32,576 nucleotides of DNA. It comes from an uncultured Blautia sp. (GTDB lineage: Bacteria; Bacillota; Clostridia; Lachnospirales; Lachnospiraceae). Below are positions 1-7,116 of the stretch, piece by piece. The translations under genes and the position numbers were made by a program. How positions within the stretch are numbered: the first letter of the stretch is position 1; each line of letters opens with the position of its first letter. Below the pieces are notes generated by a model. The model had not been told where the DNA came from and ran no database searches. It saw only the letters and a list, made by a program, of their open reading frames with translations. The stretch spans positions 1 to 32,576 of the forward strand of contig CAKRPO010000027.1 of the NCBI GenBank assembly GCA_934378195.1, read 5' to 3'.

Positions 1-195
1 GAAGACGAAATCGTATCCAGCGATATCGTTGGTATGAGATTTGGTTCTCTGTTCGATGCTACTCAGACAATGGTTCTGCCACTTGAGAACGGCACAACAG
101 AAGTACAGGTTGTTTCCTGGTATGACAATGAAAACTCCTACACAAGCCAGATGGTTCGTACAATCAAACACTTCGGTAAACTTCTGAACGCTTAA
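1..195 (+). CDS. gap: Glyceraldehyde-3-phosphate dehydrogenase, C-terminal end (partial)
   Basis: Only the last 64 residues and the stop codon are in the window; the gene starts upstream. The reading frame is open from base 1 and contains the GAPDH C-terminal signatures SWYDNE and SYTSQMVRT, ending HFGKLLNA. The enzyme oxidises glyceraldehyde-3-phosphate to 1,3-bisphosphoglycerate with NAD in the cytoplasm. It is followed by a strong terminator and then by pgk and tpiA, the usual gap-pgk-tpi order of Firmicutes. The visible part shows no damage. The catalytic cysteine and NAD-binding domain lie outside the window, so completeness cannot be judged. Confidence 0.95.
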   Translation, partial: EDEIVSSDIVGMRFGSLFDATQTMVLPLENGTTEVQVVSWYDNENSYTSQMVRTIKHFGKLLNA

Positions 196-262
196 TTAAG
201 TTTATAAGTTAGAGTGTGGAGTTTGTTATTGCATTTTAAGCAGTAACACAAATAGACTCAGT

Positions 263-299
263 CAGGGTCCGGTCTGATTTGGACCGGGCCCTGTTTTTT
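263..299 (+). terminator. Intrinsic terminator after gap
   Basis: A 12-bp GC-rich stem with one wobble (arms 263-274 and 282-293, loop about 7 nt) is followed by six T (294-299). It should end or attenuate gap transcription before pgk, so pgk may receive only readthrough unless it has its own promoter. Confidence 0.9.
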
Positions 300-309
300 A
301 CCAATTTTG

Positions 310-327
310 AAGCGGACTTGTCCGCTT
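310..327. other. Small perfect hairpin in the pgk leader
   Basis: AAGCGGA and TCCGCTT form a 7-bp stem around a 4-nt loop, 16 bases before the pgk ribosome binding site. It has no T-run, so it is not a normal terminator. It could be an mRNA 5' stabiliser or processing site; no function is demonstrated. Confidence 0.5.
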
Positions 328-357
328 TGATTATTTTGAATTTGGAGGAATATTAGC

Positions 358-1554
358 ATGGGATTAAACAAAAAATCCGTTGATGATATCAATGTAAAAG
401 GCCAGAAAGTTCTGGTAAGATGTGACTTTAATGTACCTCTGCAGGACGGTAAGATCACAGATGAGAACCGTCTGGTAGCAGCTCTTCCTACAATCAAGAA
501 GCTGATCGCAGATGGTGGAAAAATCATTCTCTGCTCACACCTTGGCAAACCGAAGGGAGAGCCGAAACCGGAATTATCTCTTGCACCTGTTGCAAAACGT
601 CTCACAGAGCTTCTCGGACAGGAAGTTAAATTCGTTGCCAGCCCGGTTGTTGTTGATGACACTGTAAGAGCAGCAGTAGCTGATATGAAAGACGGAGAAG
701 TTATCCTTCTTGAAAACACACGTTACCGTGCAGAAGAAACAAAGAACGGTGATGAATTCAGCAAAGATCTGGCTTCCCTTTGCGATGTATTCGTAAACGA
801 CGCATTTGGTACTGCTCACAGAGCACACTGCTCCAACGTTGGTGTTACCAAATATGTAGATACAGCAGTAGTTGGATATCTGATGGAAAAAGAAATTGCA
901 TTCCTCGGAAATGCTGTAGAAAATCCGGAAAGACCATTCGTAGCTATCCTTGGTGGAGCAAAAGTTTCCAGCAAGATTTCTGTTATCAACAACCTTCTTG
1001 ACAAAGTTGATACTCTGATCATCGGTGGTGGTATGTCCTACACATTCTCCAAAGCACTTGGCGGACATATCGGAAATTCTCTTTGCGAAGACGATTATCT
1101 GCAGTATGCATTAGATATGCTTAAGAAAGCAGAAGAAAAAGGCGTAAAACTTCTTCTTCCGGTTGACAACAGAATCGGAGATGATTTCTCCAACGATTGC
1201 AACATTCAGGTTGTAAAACGTGGATGTATCCCGGATGGTTGGGAAGGAATGGATATCGGACCAGAAACAGAGAAAATTTTCTCTGATGCTGTGAAAGATG
1301 CCAAGACAGTTGTTTGGAATGGACCGATGGGCTGTTTCGAAATGCCGAACTTCGCTCATGGTACAGAAGAAGTTGCCAAAGCACTTGCTGAGACAGACGC
1401 TACAACAATCATTGGTGGTGGTGACTCTGCAGCAGCAGTTAACATCCTTGGTTATGGCGACAAGATGACTCACATCTCTACAGGTGGTGGAGCATCTCTG
1501 GAATTCCTCGAAGGAAAGGAATTGCCAGGTGTAGCAGCAGCAAACGATAAATAA
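358..1554 (+). CDS. pgk: Phosphoglycerate kinase
   Basis: 398 residues, the normal length for bacterial PGK. It transfers phosphate from 1,3-bisphosphoglycerate to ADP, giving 3-phosphoglycerate and ATP in lower glycolysis (cytoplasm). The N-terminal RCDFNVPL signature, the GGAKVSSKI segment near residue 200 and the C-terminal GGGDSAAAV nucleotide-binding loop are all present. The start is fixed by GGAGG at 344-348, 9 bases before the ATG. It lies between gap and tpiA. The preceding terminator implies either readthrough or a promoter I could not identify confidently in the 58-bp gap. Confidence 0.97.
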   Translation: MGLNKKSVDDINVKGQKVLVRCDFNVPLQDGKITDENRLVAALPTIKKLIADGGKIILCSHLGKPKGEPKPELSLAPVAKRLTELLGQEVKFVASPVVVDDTVRAAVADMKDGEVILLENTRYRAEETKNGDEFSKDLASLCDVFVNDAFGTAHRAHCSNVGVTKYVDTAVVGYLMEKEIAFLGNAVENPERPFVAILGGAKVSSKISVINNLLDKVDTLIIGGGMSYTFSKALGGHIGNSLCEDDYLQYALDMLKKAEEKGVKLLLPVDNRIGDDFSNDCNIQVVKRGCIPDGWEGMDIGPETEKIFSDAVKDAKTVVWNGPMGCFEMPNFAHGTEEVAKALAETDATTIIGGGDSAAAVNILGYGDKMTHISTGGGASLEFLEGKELPGVAAANDK

Positions 1555-1582
1555 GCAGCACTTGAGAACCAATTACGGCGTT

Positions 1583-1627
1583 AGATGCGGCTCGACGTAC
1601 CATTTTCCGTACGACTTCGCCGCATCT
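1583..1627. repeat. Imperfect palindrome between pgk and tpiA
   Basis: Outer arms AGATGCGGC (1583-1591) and GCCGCATCT (1619-1627) pair perfectly over 9 bp. Inner GTAC/GTAC segments can also pair, with mismatches between. There is no T-run after it. It may be an mRNA processing or stabilising hairpin between two glycolytic genes, or one copy of a dispersed extragenic repeat. Confidence 0.6.
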
Positions 1628-1636
1628 GCCTTGTAC

Positions 1637-1664
1637 TTGGCCCACAATTACTGCTTCTTATAGT
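1637..1664 (+). promoter_or_regulatory. Possible tpiA promoter
   Basis: TTGGCC (1637-1642) and TATAGT (1659-1664) are separated by 16 bases and lie about 30 bases before the tpiA start. Both boxes deviate from consensus, so this is a weak call. Confidence 0.35.
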
Positions 1665-1692
1665 AATATTACATTATAGGGAGATTAGAAAA

Positions 1693-2442
1693 ATGGCAAG
1701 AAAGAAAATCATCGCTGGAAACTGGAAAATGAACATGACTCCAAGCGAAGCAGTTAAATTAGTAGAAACTCTGAAACCACTTGTACAGAACGACGAAGTA
1801 GACGTAGTATTCGGTGTTCCGGCAATCGACATCGTTCCGGTTGTTGAAGCTTGCAAAGGCACAAATATCGCTGTAGCAGCAGAGAACATGTACTTCGAAG
1901 AAAAAGGTGCATACACAGGAGAAATCGCTCCGGCTATGCTCGTAGATGCTGGTGTTAAATACGTTATCCTTGGACATTCCGAAAGAAGAGATTACTTCGG
2001 AGAAACAAATGAAGATGTTAACAAGAAAGTTCTCAAAGCTTTCGAACATGGTATCACACCAATCATGTGCTGTGGAGAATCTCTTGAGCAGAGAGAACAG
2101 GGCATCACTATGGACTGGATCCGTCAGCAGGTTAAAGTTGGTCTTCAGAACGTAACAGCTGAGCAGGCTAAGACTATGGTTATCGCTTACGAACCAATCT
2201 GGGCTATCGGAACAGGTAAGACAGCTACAAGCGAACAGGCTCAGGAAATCTGCAAAGGTATCCGTGACTGTGTAGCAGAAATCTATGATACAGATACAGC
2301 AGAAGCTATCCGTATCCAGTACGGCGGATCTGTAAATGCAGGAAATGCAGCAGAACTGTTCGCAATGGGCGATATCGATGGTGGACTTGTTGGTGGCGCT
2401 TCCCTGAAACCAGATTTCGGAAAGATCGTTAACTACAAATAA
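1693..2442 (+). CDS. tpiA: Triosephosphate isomerase
   Basis: 249 residues. It interconverts dihydroxyacetone phosphate and glyceraldehyde-3-phosphate. All catalytic residues are visible: Lys12 in GNWKMN, His95 in GHSERR and Glu167 in [11 protein letters not shown], plus the GGSVNAGN phosphate loop. The frame stays open upstream to 1585, but those 36 extra codons run through the intergenic palindrome and do not resemble the family. AGGGAG at 1678-1683 places the start at 1693, giving the standard [14 protein letters not shown] terminus. It follows pgk by 138 bp and is closed by a terminator. Confidence 0.97.
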   Translation: MARKKIIAGNWKMNMTPSEAVKLVETLKPLVQNDEVDVVFGVPAIDIVPVVEACKGTNIAVAAENMYFEEKGAYTGEIAPAMLVDAGVKYVILGHSERRDYFGETNEDVNKKVLKAFEHGITPIMCCGESLEQREQGITMDWIRQQVKVGLQNVTAEQAKTMVIAYEPIWAIGTGKTATSEQAQEICKGIRDCVAEIYDTDTAEAIRIQYGGSVNAGNAAELFAMGDIDGGLVGGASLKPDFGKIVNYK

Positions 2443-2463
2443 TTGTCATTGACATAATAACAG

Positions 2464-2513
2464 GAGTCAGATGCTTTAAGACCATCCAGGTTGAGAAGTG
2501 TCTGGCTCTTTTT
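2464..2513 (+). terminator. Intrinsic terminator after tpiA
   Basis: A 13-bp stem (2464-2476 with 2496-2508, three G-T wobbles) encloses a 19-nt loop and is followed by five T (2509-2513). It closes the glycolytic block before hom. Confidence 0.8.
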
Positions 2514-2545
2514 GTATGTTTTCGCACACGTACAAATGTCCGCGC

Positions 2546-2574
2546 TTGACAAAATTCGGTTTATACCATACTAT
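2546..2574 (+). promoter_or_regulatory. Promoter for hom
   Basis: A perfect -35 TTGACA (2546-2551), a 17-bp spacer and TACTAT (2569-2574) are consistent with a housekeeping sigma-A promoter. The leader of about 50 nt to the start codon is too short for a riboswitch. Confidence 0.75.
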
Positions 2575-2630
2575 AAGAACCAAGATACTCCCTGAGAGAT
2601 GAGGGACGAGGAGAAAGGAGCCATTCCAAA

Positions 2631-3926
2631 ATGGAGAAAAAAGTCATTCGTGCTGCCCTTCTGGGATTTGGTACAGTAGGAACAGGTGTGTATAAGGTAT
2701 TACAGAAACAGAAAGAGGATATGATCCCGAAGCTTGGAAGTCAGGTTGAAATCAGGAAAATTCTGGTCCGCAATCTGGAAAAAGCAGCTGCAAAGGTTGA
2801 AAATCCGGCAATCCTGACAAATAACTGGGATGAGATCGTAAATGATCCGGATATTGATATCGTGATCGAACTGATCGGTGGCATCGAACCGGCCAGAAGC
2901 TACATACTGGCAGCCTTAAATGCCGGCAAACATGTGGTAACAGCAAACAAAGATCTGATAGCTGTACATGGCAAAGAACTTCTTGATGCAGCTGAAGCAC
3001 ATCATGTGGATTTCCTGTTTGAAGCAGCAGTAGCCGGTGGGATTCCAATCATCCGTCCACTGAAAGAATGTCTTGCAGGTAATCATATGGCAGAAGTTAT
3101 GGGTATCGTGAACGGTACAACTAACTTTATCCTGACTAAGATGACCCAGGATGGAATGGAATTCAAAGATGCACTGGCTCTTGCAACAGAGCTCGGTTAT
3201 GCAGAGGCTGATCCGACTGCTGATATTGAAGGTCTGGATGCCGGACGTAAGGTGGCAATCCTTGCATCGGTAGCATTTAATTCCAGAGTCGTATTTGATG
3301 ATGTTTATATTGAGGGAATCACAAAGATTACAGCAAAAGACATCAAATATGCAAAGGAAATGGGATGTGACATAAAACTTCTCGGAGTTGCAAAGAATAC
3401 AGAAGAAGGAATTGAGGCATACGTTTGCCCGATGCTGATTCCAAGTAATCATCCGCTTGCAACTGTCAATGATTCCTATAATGCTGTTTTTGTAAATGGC
3501 GATGCAGTGGAAAATGCAATGTTCTATGGCCGTGGAGCAGGAGAACTTCCGACAGCAAGTGCCGTTGTTGGAGATCTGTTTGAGATTGCAAGAAATATCA
3601 AGGCAGGATGCTGTGCGAGAATCGGATGTACCTGCTATAAAGAACTTTCAGTCAAGAAAATGGCAGATACTTATAATCGTTACTTTATGAGACTGATTGT
3701 AGAAGACAGATGCGGCGTTCTTGCTGAAATGACTGCTGTTTTTGCAAAATATGGAGTAAGTGTGGCTCAGATTATCCAGAAAGCTGCCCGTGAAGAGGAA
3801 AGTGCAGAAGTTGTTGTCATTACAGCGAAAGTACGTGAGGGTGATTTCCGTACAGCAATGGAAGAACTGAGTGGAAGAAGTTCTGTGCGCAAAATCAGCA
3901 GTATGCTTCGTGTATATGGTGAATAA
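2631..3926 (+). CDS. hom: Homoserine dehydrogenase with ACT domain
   Basis: 431 residues, the length of the Gram-positive ACT-containing form. It reduces aspartate semialdehyde to homoserine with NAD(P)H, feeding threonine, methionine and isoleucine synthesis. The N-terminal Rossmann motif GFGTVGTGV starts near residue 12. The catalytic region has GIVNGTTNFIL and ELGYAEADPTADIEGLDA. The last 80 or so residues (RLIVEDRCGVLAEMTAVFAK and on) form an ACT domain, typical of allosteric amino-acid control, probably by threonine. AAAGGAG (2614-2620) precedes the ATG by 10 bases. It has its own promoter and probably shares a transcript with the downstream hydrolase, 35 bp away. Confidence 0.96.
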   Translation: MEKKVIRAALLGFGTVGTGVYKVLQKQKEDMIPKLGSQVEIRKILVRNLEKAAAKVENPAILTNNWDEIVNDPDIDIVIELIGGIEPARSYILAALNAGKHVVTANKDLIAVHGKELLDAAEAHHVDFLFEAAVAGGIPIIRPLKECLAGNHMAEVMGIVNGTTNFILTKMTQDGMEFKDALALATELGYAEADPTADIEGLDAGRKVAILASVAFNSRVVFDDVYIEGITKITAKDIKYAKEMGCDIKLLGVAKNTEEGIEAYVCPMLIPSNHPLATVNDSYNAVFVNGDAVENAMFYGRGAGELPTASAVVGDLFEIARNIKAGCCARIGCTCYKELSVKKMADTYNRYFMRLIVEDRCGVLAEMTAVFAKYGVSVAQIIQKAAREEESAEVVVITAKVREGDFRTAMEELSGRSSVRKISSMLRVYGE

Positions 3927-3961
3927 GATCATAGAGAGCATTTCGTGAAAGGAATGAATTT

Positions 3962-5110
3962 ATGGGAAATATAATGGATTATATCAGCTGGAGGGGTGAC
4001 CTTACATTTGAACATTCAAAGTTCAATGAGGTTGATAACCTGATTCTTGCCTGTTTTTCTTATGTGAATCTGGACGGGATTCCGGCAGTGGCAGAGCAGA
4101 AAGGAATTGAGCTGAAAAATCTGACAGAAGAATTCATGAAACTTCATACGATGGAAGAACTGGAGGCGGATAAATCATTTATCCGCCTGGCTCCGTTTAT
4201 GATGCTGGAAATGGCAGAGACAAACCGATTTGGAAACAGTGTGATCTGTAATTATGTCAACGAGATTGTAACAGAGGCGGAACAGCAGTTTGCGGCGGTG
4301 GAAATCGTTCTGGAAGATGGAACTTCCTATGTTTCTTTCCGTGGAACGGATGATACGATCATTGGATGGAAAGAGGATTTCAATTTAAGTACAGGTGTTG
4401 TGCCGGCACAGGAGCGTGCTGTAGAATATGTACGGCGGGTTTCAGAGAATACCCCCGGAATGCTGCGGATCGGCGGGCACTCAAAAGGTGGAAATCTTGC
4501 AATTTATGGTGCCGTCATGTGCAAAGAGGCGCATGAAAAGATCCTGGAAGTCTATTCCAATGATGGTCCAGGTTTTTCAAAAGAATTTCAGGAACTGCCG
4601 GAAACAGAAGTGATGATGGATAAGATCATTCGGATCATTCCGGAGTATTCGATTATCGGTACTCTTCTGGAACATGAAAAAGATCCGGTCATTGTCGCAA
4701 GTTCCAGTAAAGGACTGCTTCAGCATGATGGATTTTCCTGGGAAGTACAGGGCCCGGCACTGGTACGCAGAGACAGTCTCAGCAGAACGGCTCTTCGATT
4801 CATAGCAATTCTGCATAAATGGATTGACGGTATGGATATGGAACAGAAAAAGGTTTTGATCGAGGATCTGTTTGCCACACTGCAGGCATCCGGTTACGAA
4901 AACTTAAGTGAAGTACAGTCCGGTGGACTGAAAAGTCTGGCAGCGATGGTGAAACGGGTGGAGAAGTTTGCTCCGGAATCCCGCGGTATGATGCAGGAAC
5001 TTCTTGTTGCAATCTGTGGTGGATGGCTTGAACAGCTTCAGATGGACACAAAGGATAAATTATCGGTTCTTCCCTTAAGCTTTTCTGATAAAATCCTTGA
5101 AAAATTTTAA
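3962..5110 (+). CDS. DUF2974 / Mbeg1-like alpha/beta-hydrolase
   Basis: 382 residues with no signal peptide, so probably cytoplasmic. It resembles the DUF2974 family of Firmicutes: the N-terminus reads MDYISWRGDLTF, followed near residue 127 by RGTDDTIIGWKEDF. The lipase-type nucleophile elbow GGHSKGGN puts the presumed catalytic serine at 174 (G-H-S-K-G). The family is annotated lipase-like, but its substrate is unknown to me. AAAGGA (3948-3953) lies 8 bases before the ATG; a second in-frame ATG four codons later is possible. It sits 35 bp after hom with no terminator between, so cotranscription is likely, though no shared pathway is evident. Confidence 0.8.
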   Translation: MGNIMDYISWRGDLTFEHSKFNEVDNLILACFSYVNLDGIPAVAEQKGIELKNLTEEFMKLHTMEELEADKSFIRLAPFMMLEMAETNRFGNSVICNYVNEIVTEAEQQFAAVEIVLEDGTSYVSFRGTDDTIIGWKEDFNLSTGVVPAQERAVEYVRRVSENTPGMLRIGGHSKGGNLAIYGAVMCKEAHEKILEVYSNDGPGFSKEFQELPETEVMMDKIIRIIPEYSIIGTLLEHEKDPVIVASSSKGLLQHDGFSWEVQGPALVRRDSLSRTALRFIAILHKWIDGMDMEQKKVLIEDLFATLQASGYENLSEVQSGGLKSLAAMVKRVEKFAPESRGMMQELLVAICGGWLEQLQMDTKDKLSVLPLSFSDKILEKF

Positions 5111-5123
5111 ATTTTTGGTACTA

Positions 5124-5129
5124 TATAAT
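5124..5129 (+). promoter_or_regulatory. Probable -10 element for gpmI
   Basis: A perfect TATAAT lies in the 84-bp gap before gpmI. No good -35 is found at 16-18 bp; TTGAAA at 5097-5102 is 21 bp away. Either the promoter is weak or activated, or gpmI is read from the hom unit, since no terminator lies between. Confidence 0.4.
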
Positions 5130-5194
5130 AGGAAATAATACCAGTTAATACTGCTGTAAAATGCAGAAAAAATATACAATAAAAGGAGAACATT

Positions 5195-6736
5195 ATGAGC
5201 AAGAAACCAACCGTATTAATGATCCTGGATGGTTATGGACTGAATGACAGACATGAGGGAAATGCAATCTATGAAGCAAAAACTCCTGTTATGGATAAAT
5301 TAATGGCAGAATATCCATTTGTTAAAGGAAATGCCAGCGGACTGGCAGTAGGTCTTCCGGACGGACAGATGGGTAACTCAGAAGTAGGTCATATGAATAT
5401 GGGTGCAGGCCGCATCGTATATCAGGAACTGACCAGAATCACCAAAGAAATCAACGACGGAGACTTCTTCAAGAATGAAGCACTTCTCGCAGCAATGAAG
5501 AACGCTAAGGAAAATGATTCCGCAATCCACTTTATGGGACTTCTTTCTGATGGTGGTGTACACAGCCACAATACACATCTTTATGCACTGCTTGAGATGG
5601 CAAAGAGAGAAGGACTCAAGAAAGTTTATGTACACTGCTTCCTTGACGGACGTGACACACCGCCGGCATCCGGTAAAGAATTCATCGAACAGCTTGAAGC
5701 TAAGATGAAAGAGATTGGTGTTGGACAGATCGGAGTTGTTTCCGGACGTTACTATGCAATGGACAGAGATAATCGCTGGGATCGTGTAGAGCTTGCATAC
5801 AAAGCACTGACAGAAGGTGAAGGCGTCAAAGGTACAGACGCAGCTGCAGCAGTTCAGGCTTCCTATGACAATGACAAGACAGACGAATTCGTACTTCCTA
5901 CAGTCATCGAGAAAGACGGACAGCCGGTAGCAAAGGTTCAGGATAAAGATTCTGTAGTATTCTTCAACTTCCGTCCTGACCGTGCACGTGAGATCACCAG
6001 AGCATTCTGCGATGATGAATTCAAAGGCTTCGAGAGAGCGAAGAAACTGGATCTTACTTATGTATGTTTCACAGATTATGATGAAACAATCCAGAACAAA
6101 CAGGTTGCATTCCACAAGGTTCTTCTTAAGAACACATTTGGTGAATACCTTGCAGCTCATGATATGACACAGGTTCGTATCGCAGAGACAGAGAAATATG
6201 CACATGTTACATTCTTCTTCAATGGTGGTGTAGAAGAGCCGAACAAAGGGGAAGACAGAATCCTTGTCAAATCTCCGAAGGTTGCAACTTATGACCTTCA
6301 GCCTGAAATGAGCGCACCGGAAGTTTGCGACAAACTGGTAGATGCGATCAAATCTGACAAATACGATGTGATCATCATCAACTTTGCGAACCCGGATATG
6401 GTTGGACATACTGGTGTTCAGGCGGCCGCAGTCAAAGCAATCGAGACAGTGGATGGATGTGTTGGCAAAGCAGTAGAAGCCCTCAAAGAAGTAGACGGAC
6501 AGATGTTTATCTGTGCTGACCACGGAAATGCAGAGCAGCTGATCGATTATGAGACAGGTGAGCCATGGACTGCTCATACAACTAACCCGGTTCCGTTTAT
6601 CCTTGTAAACGCAGATCCGAAATACACTCTGAGAGAGAATGGATGCCTGGCAGACATCATCCCTACACTGATCCAGCTTATGGGAATGGAACAGCCGGCA
6701 GACATGACAGGTGAAAGCCTTCTGGTTGAAAAATAA
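5195..6736 (+). CDS. gpmI: 2,3-bisphosphoglycerate-independent phosphoglycerate mutase
   Basis: 513 residues, the normal iPGM length. It interconverts 3- and 2-phosphoglycerate through a phosphoserine intermediate and needs Mn2+. The LDGYG metal motif holds Asp12. Ser62 in NSEVGHMNMGAG is the residue phosphorylated during catalysis. The C-terminal metal sites are seen in NFANPDMVGHTG and CADHGNAE. AAAGGAG (5182-5188) is 6 bases before the ATG. It belongs functionally with gap-pgk-tpiA but is separated from them by hom and the DUF2974 gene. Eno and pyk are not in the window. Confidence 0.97.
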   Translation: MSKKPTVLMILDGYGLNDRHEGNAIYEAKTPVMDKLMAEYPFVKGNASGLAVGLPDGQMGNSEVGHMNMGAGRIVYQELTRITKEINDGDFFKNEALLAAMKNAKENDSAIHFMGLLSDGGVHSHNTHLYALLEMAKREGLKKVYVHCFLDGRDTPPASGKEFIEQLEAKMKEIGVGQIGVVSGRYYAMDRDNRWDRVELAYKALTEGEGVKGTDAAAAVQASYDNDKTDEFVLPTVIEKDGQPVAKVQDKDSVVFFNFRPDRAREITRAFCDDEFKGFERAKKLDLTYVCFTDYDETIQNKQVAFHKVLLKNTFGEYLAAHDMTQVRIAETEKYAHVTFFFNGGVEEPNKGEDRILVKSPKVATYDLQPEMSAPEVCDKLVDAIKSDKYDVIIINFANPDMVGHTGVQAAAVKAIETVDGCVGKAVEALKEVDGQMFICADHGNAEQLIDYETGEPWTAHTTNPVPFILVNADPKYTLRENGCLADIIPTLIQLMGMEQPADMTGESLLVEK

Positions 6737-6885
6737 TCAGCATTCAGAAGGGTTCTGCGATTTTCCTGCATTGTACAGGATCCAATCCTTACACCGGTGG
6801 ATGTGTAGCTGTCAGAGAGAACTATATGAAAAAAATCATGCAGACAGTAGACCAGAATGCCAAAATATGCATTTATTCTAAATAA
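6730..6885 (+). pseudogene. C-terminal remnant of an L,D-transpeptidase (YkuD family)
   Basis: Directly at the end of gpmI, a frame without its own start (preceded by TGA at 6727-6729) encodes about 50 residues. From 6745 they read QKGSAIFLHCTG, then PYTGGCVAV, and end before TAA (6883-6885). This matches the catalytic end of a YkuD L,D-transpeptidase: the His in FLHC and the catalytic Cys in TGGCVAV. The rest of the gene is missing. It is not a copy of the tail of the next gene, which has the different SHGCINLP form. Its probable terminator survives 9 bases downstream. A deletion that fused gpmI to the last third of this gene is the simplest explanation. Confidence 0.75.
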
Positions 6886-6893
6886 AAAGAAGC

Positions 6894-6930
6894 AAACCTC
6901 TGAGATCTTAATTGATTTTAGAGGTTTTGT
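6894..6930 (+). terminator. Weak terminator of the transpeptidase remnant
   Basis: AAACCTCT (6894-6901) pairs with AGAGGTTT (6920-6927), followed by TGTTAT. The stem is AT-rich and the T-run short. It could end gpmI transcription now that the gene between is gone. Confidence 0.5.
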
Positions 6931-6942
6931 TATATCAGATGT

Positions 6943-6991
6943 GAGATGACTCCCATCTCGCAGCAAGAATGCAGAGGCATTCTTGAACTGC
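6943..6991. other. Two adjacent hairpins in the gpmI-transpeptidase gap
   Basis: GAGATG/CATCTC (6943-6948 with 6954-6959) is followed immediately by a longer stem: GCAG (6960-6963) with CTGC (6988-6991), and CAAGAATGC (6964-6972) with GCATTCTTG (6977-6985) around an AGAG loop. No T-run follows. The 380-bp gap 6737-7116 otherwise holds only the remnant, its terminator and the promoter of the next gene. Confidence 0.6.
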
Positions 6992-7052
6992 CGAACGCTC
7001 CAGAAAAAGAATATAAAAAAGCTATAAATTAAGGTGCAAAAACACAGAAGTA

Positions 7053-7061
7053 TGTTATAAT
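7053..7061 (+). promoter_or_regulatory. Extended -10 promoter of the L,D-transpeptidase gene
   Basis: TG at 7053-7054, one base, then a perfect TATAAT (7056-7061). No clear -35 is seen, which extended -10 promoters tolerate. It lies 55 bases before the start codon. Confidence 0.7.
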
Positions 7062-7116
7062 GGAAACGTTACAGGAAAAAATAGATAAAAATGGTTGTAC
7101 TCAGGGAGTATATTAG

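Noticed and set aside
1585..1692. A 36-residue N-terminal extension of triosephosphate isomerase
   Set aside because: It runs through the intergenic palindrome, lacks a ribosome site and does not resemble TIM; AGGGAG at 1678-1683 supports the internal ATG.
5378..6577. A 399-codon open frame on the minus strand opposite gpmI
   Set aside because: It is Cys/Phe/Ile-rich without family features, has no ribosome site, and mirrors the codon bias of the strongly supported gpmI frame.
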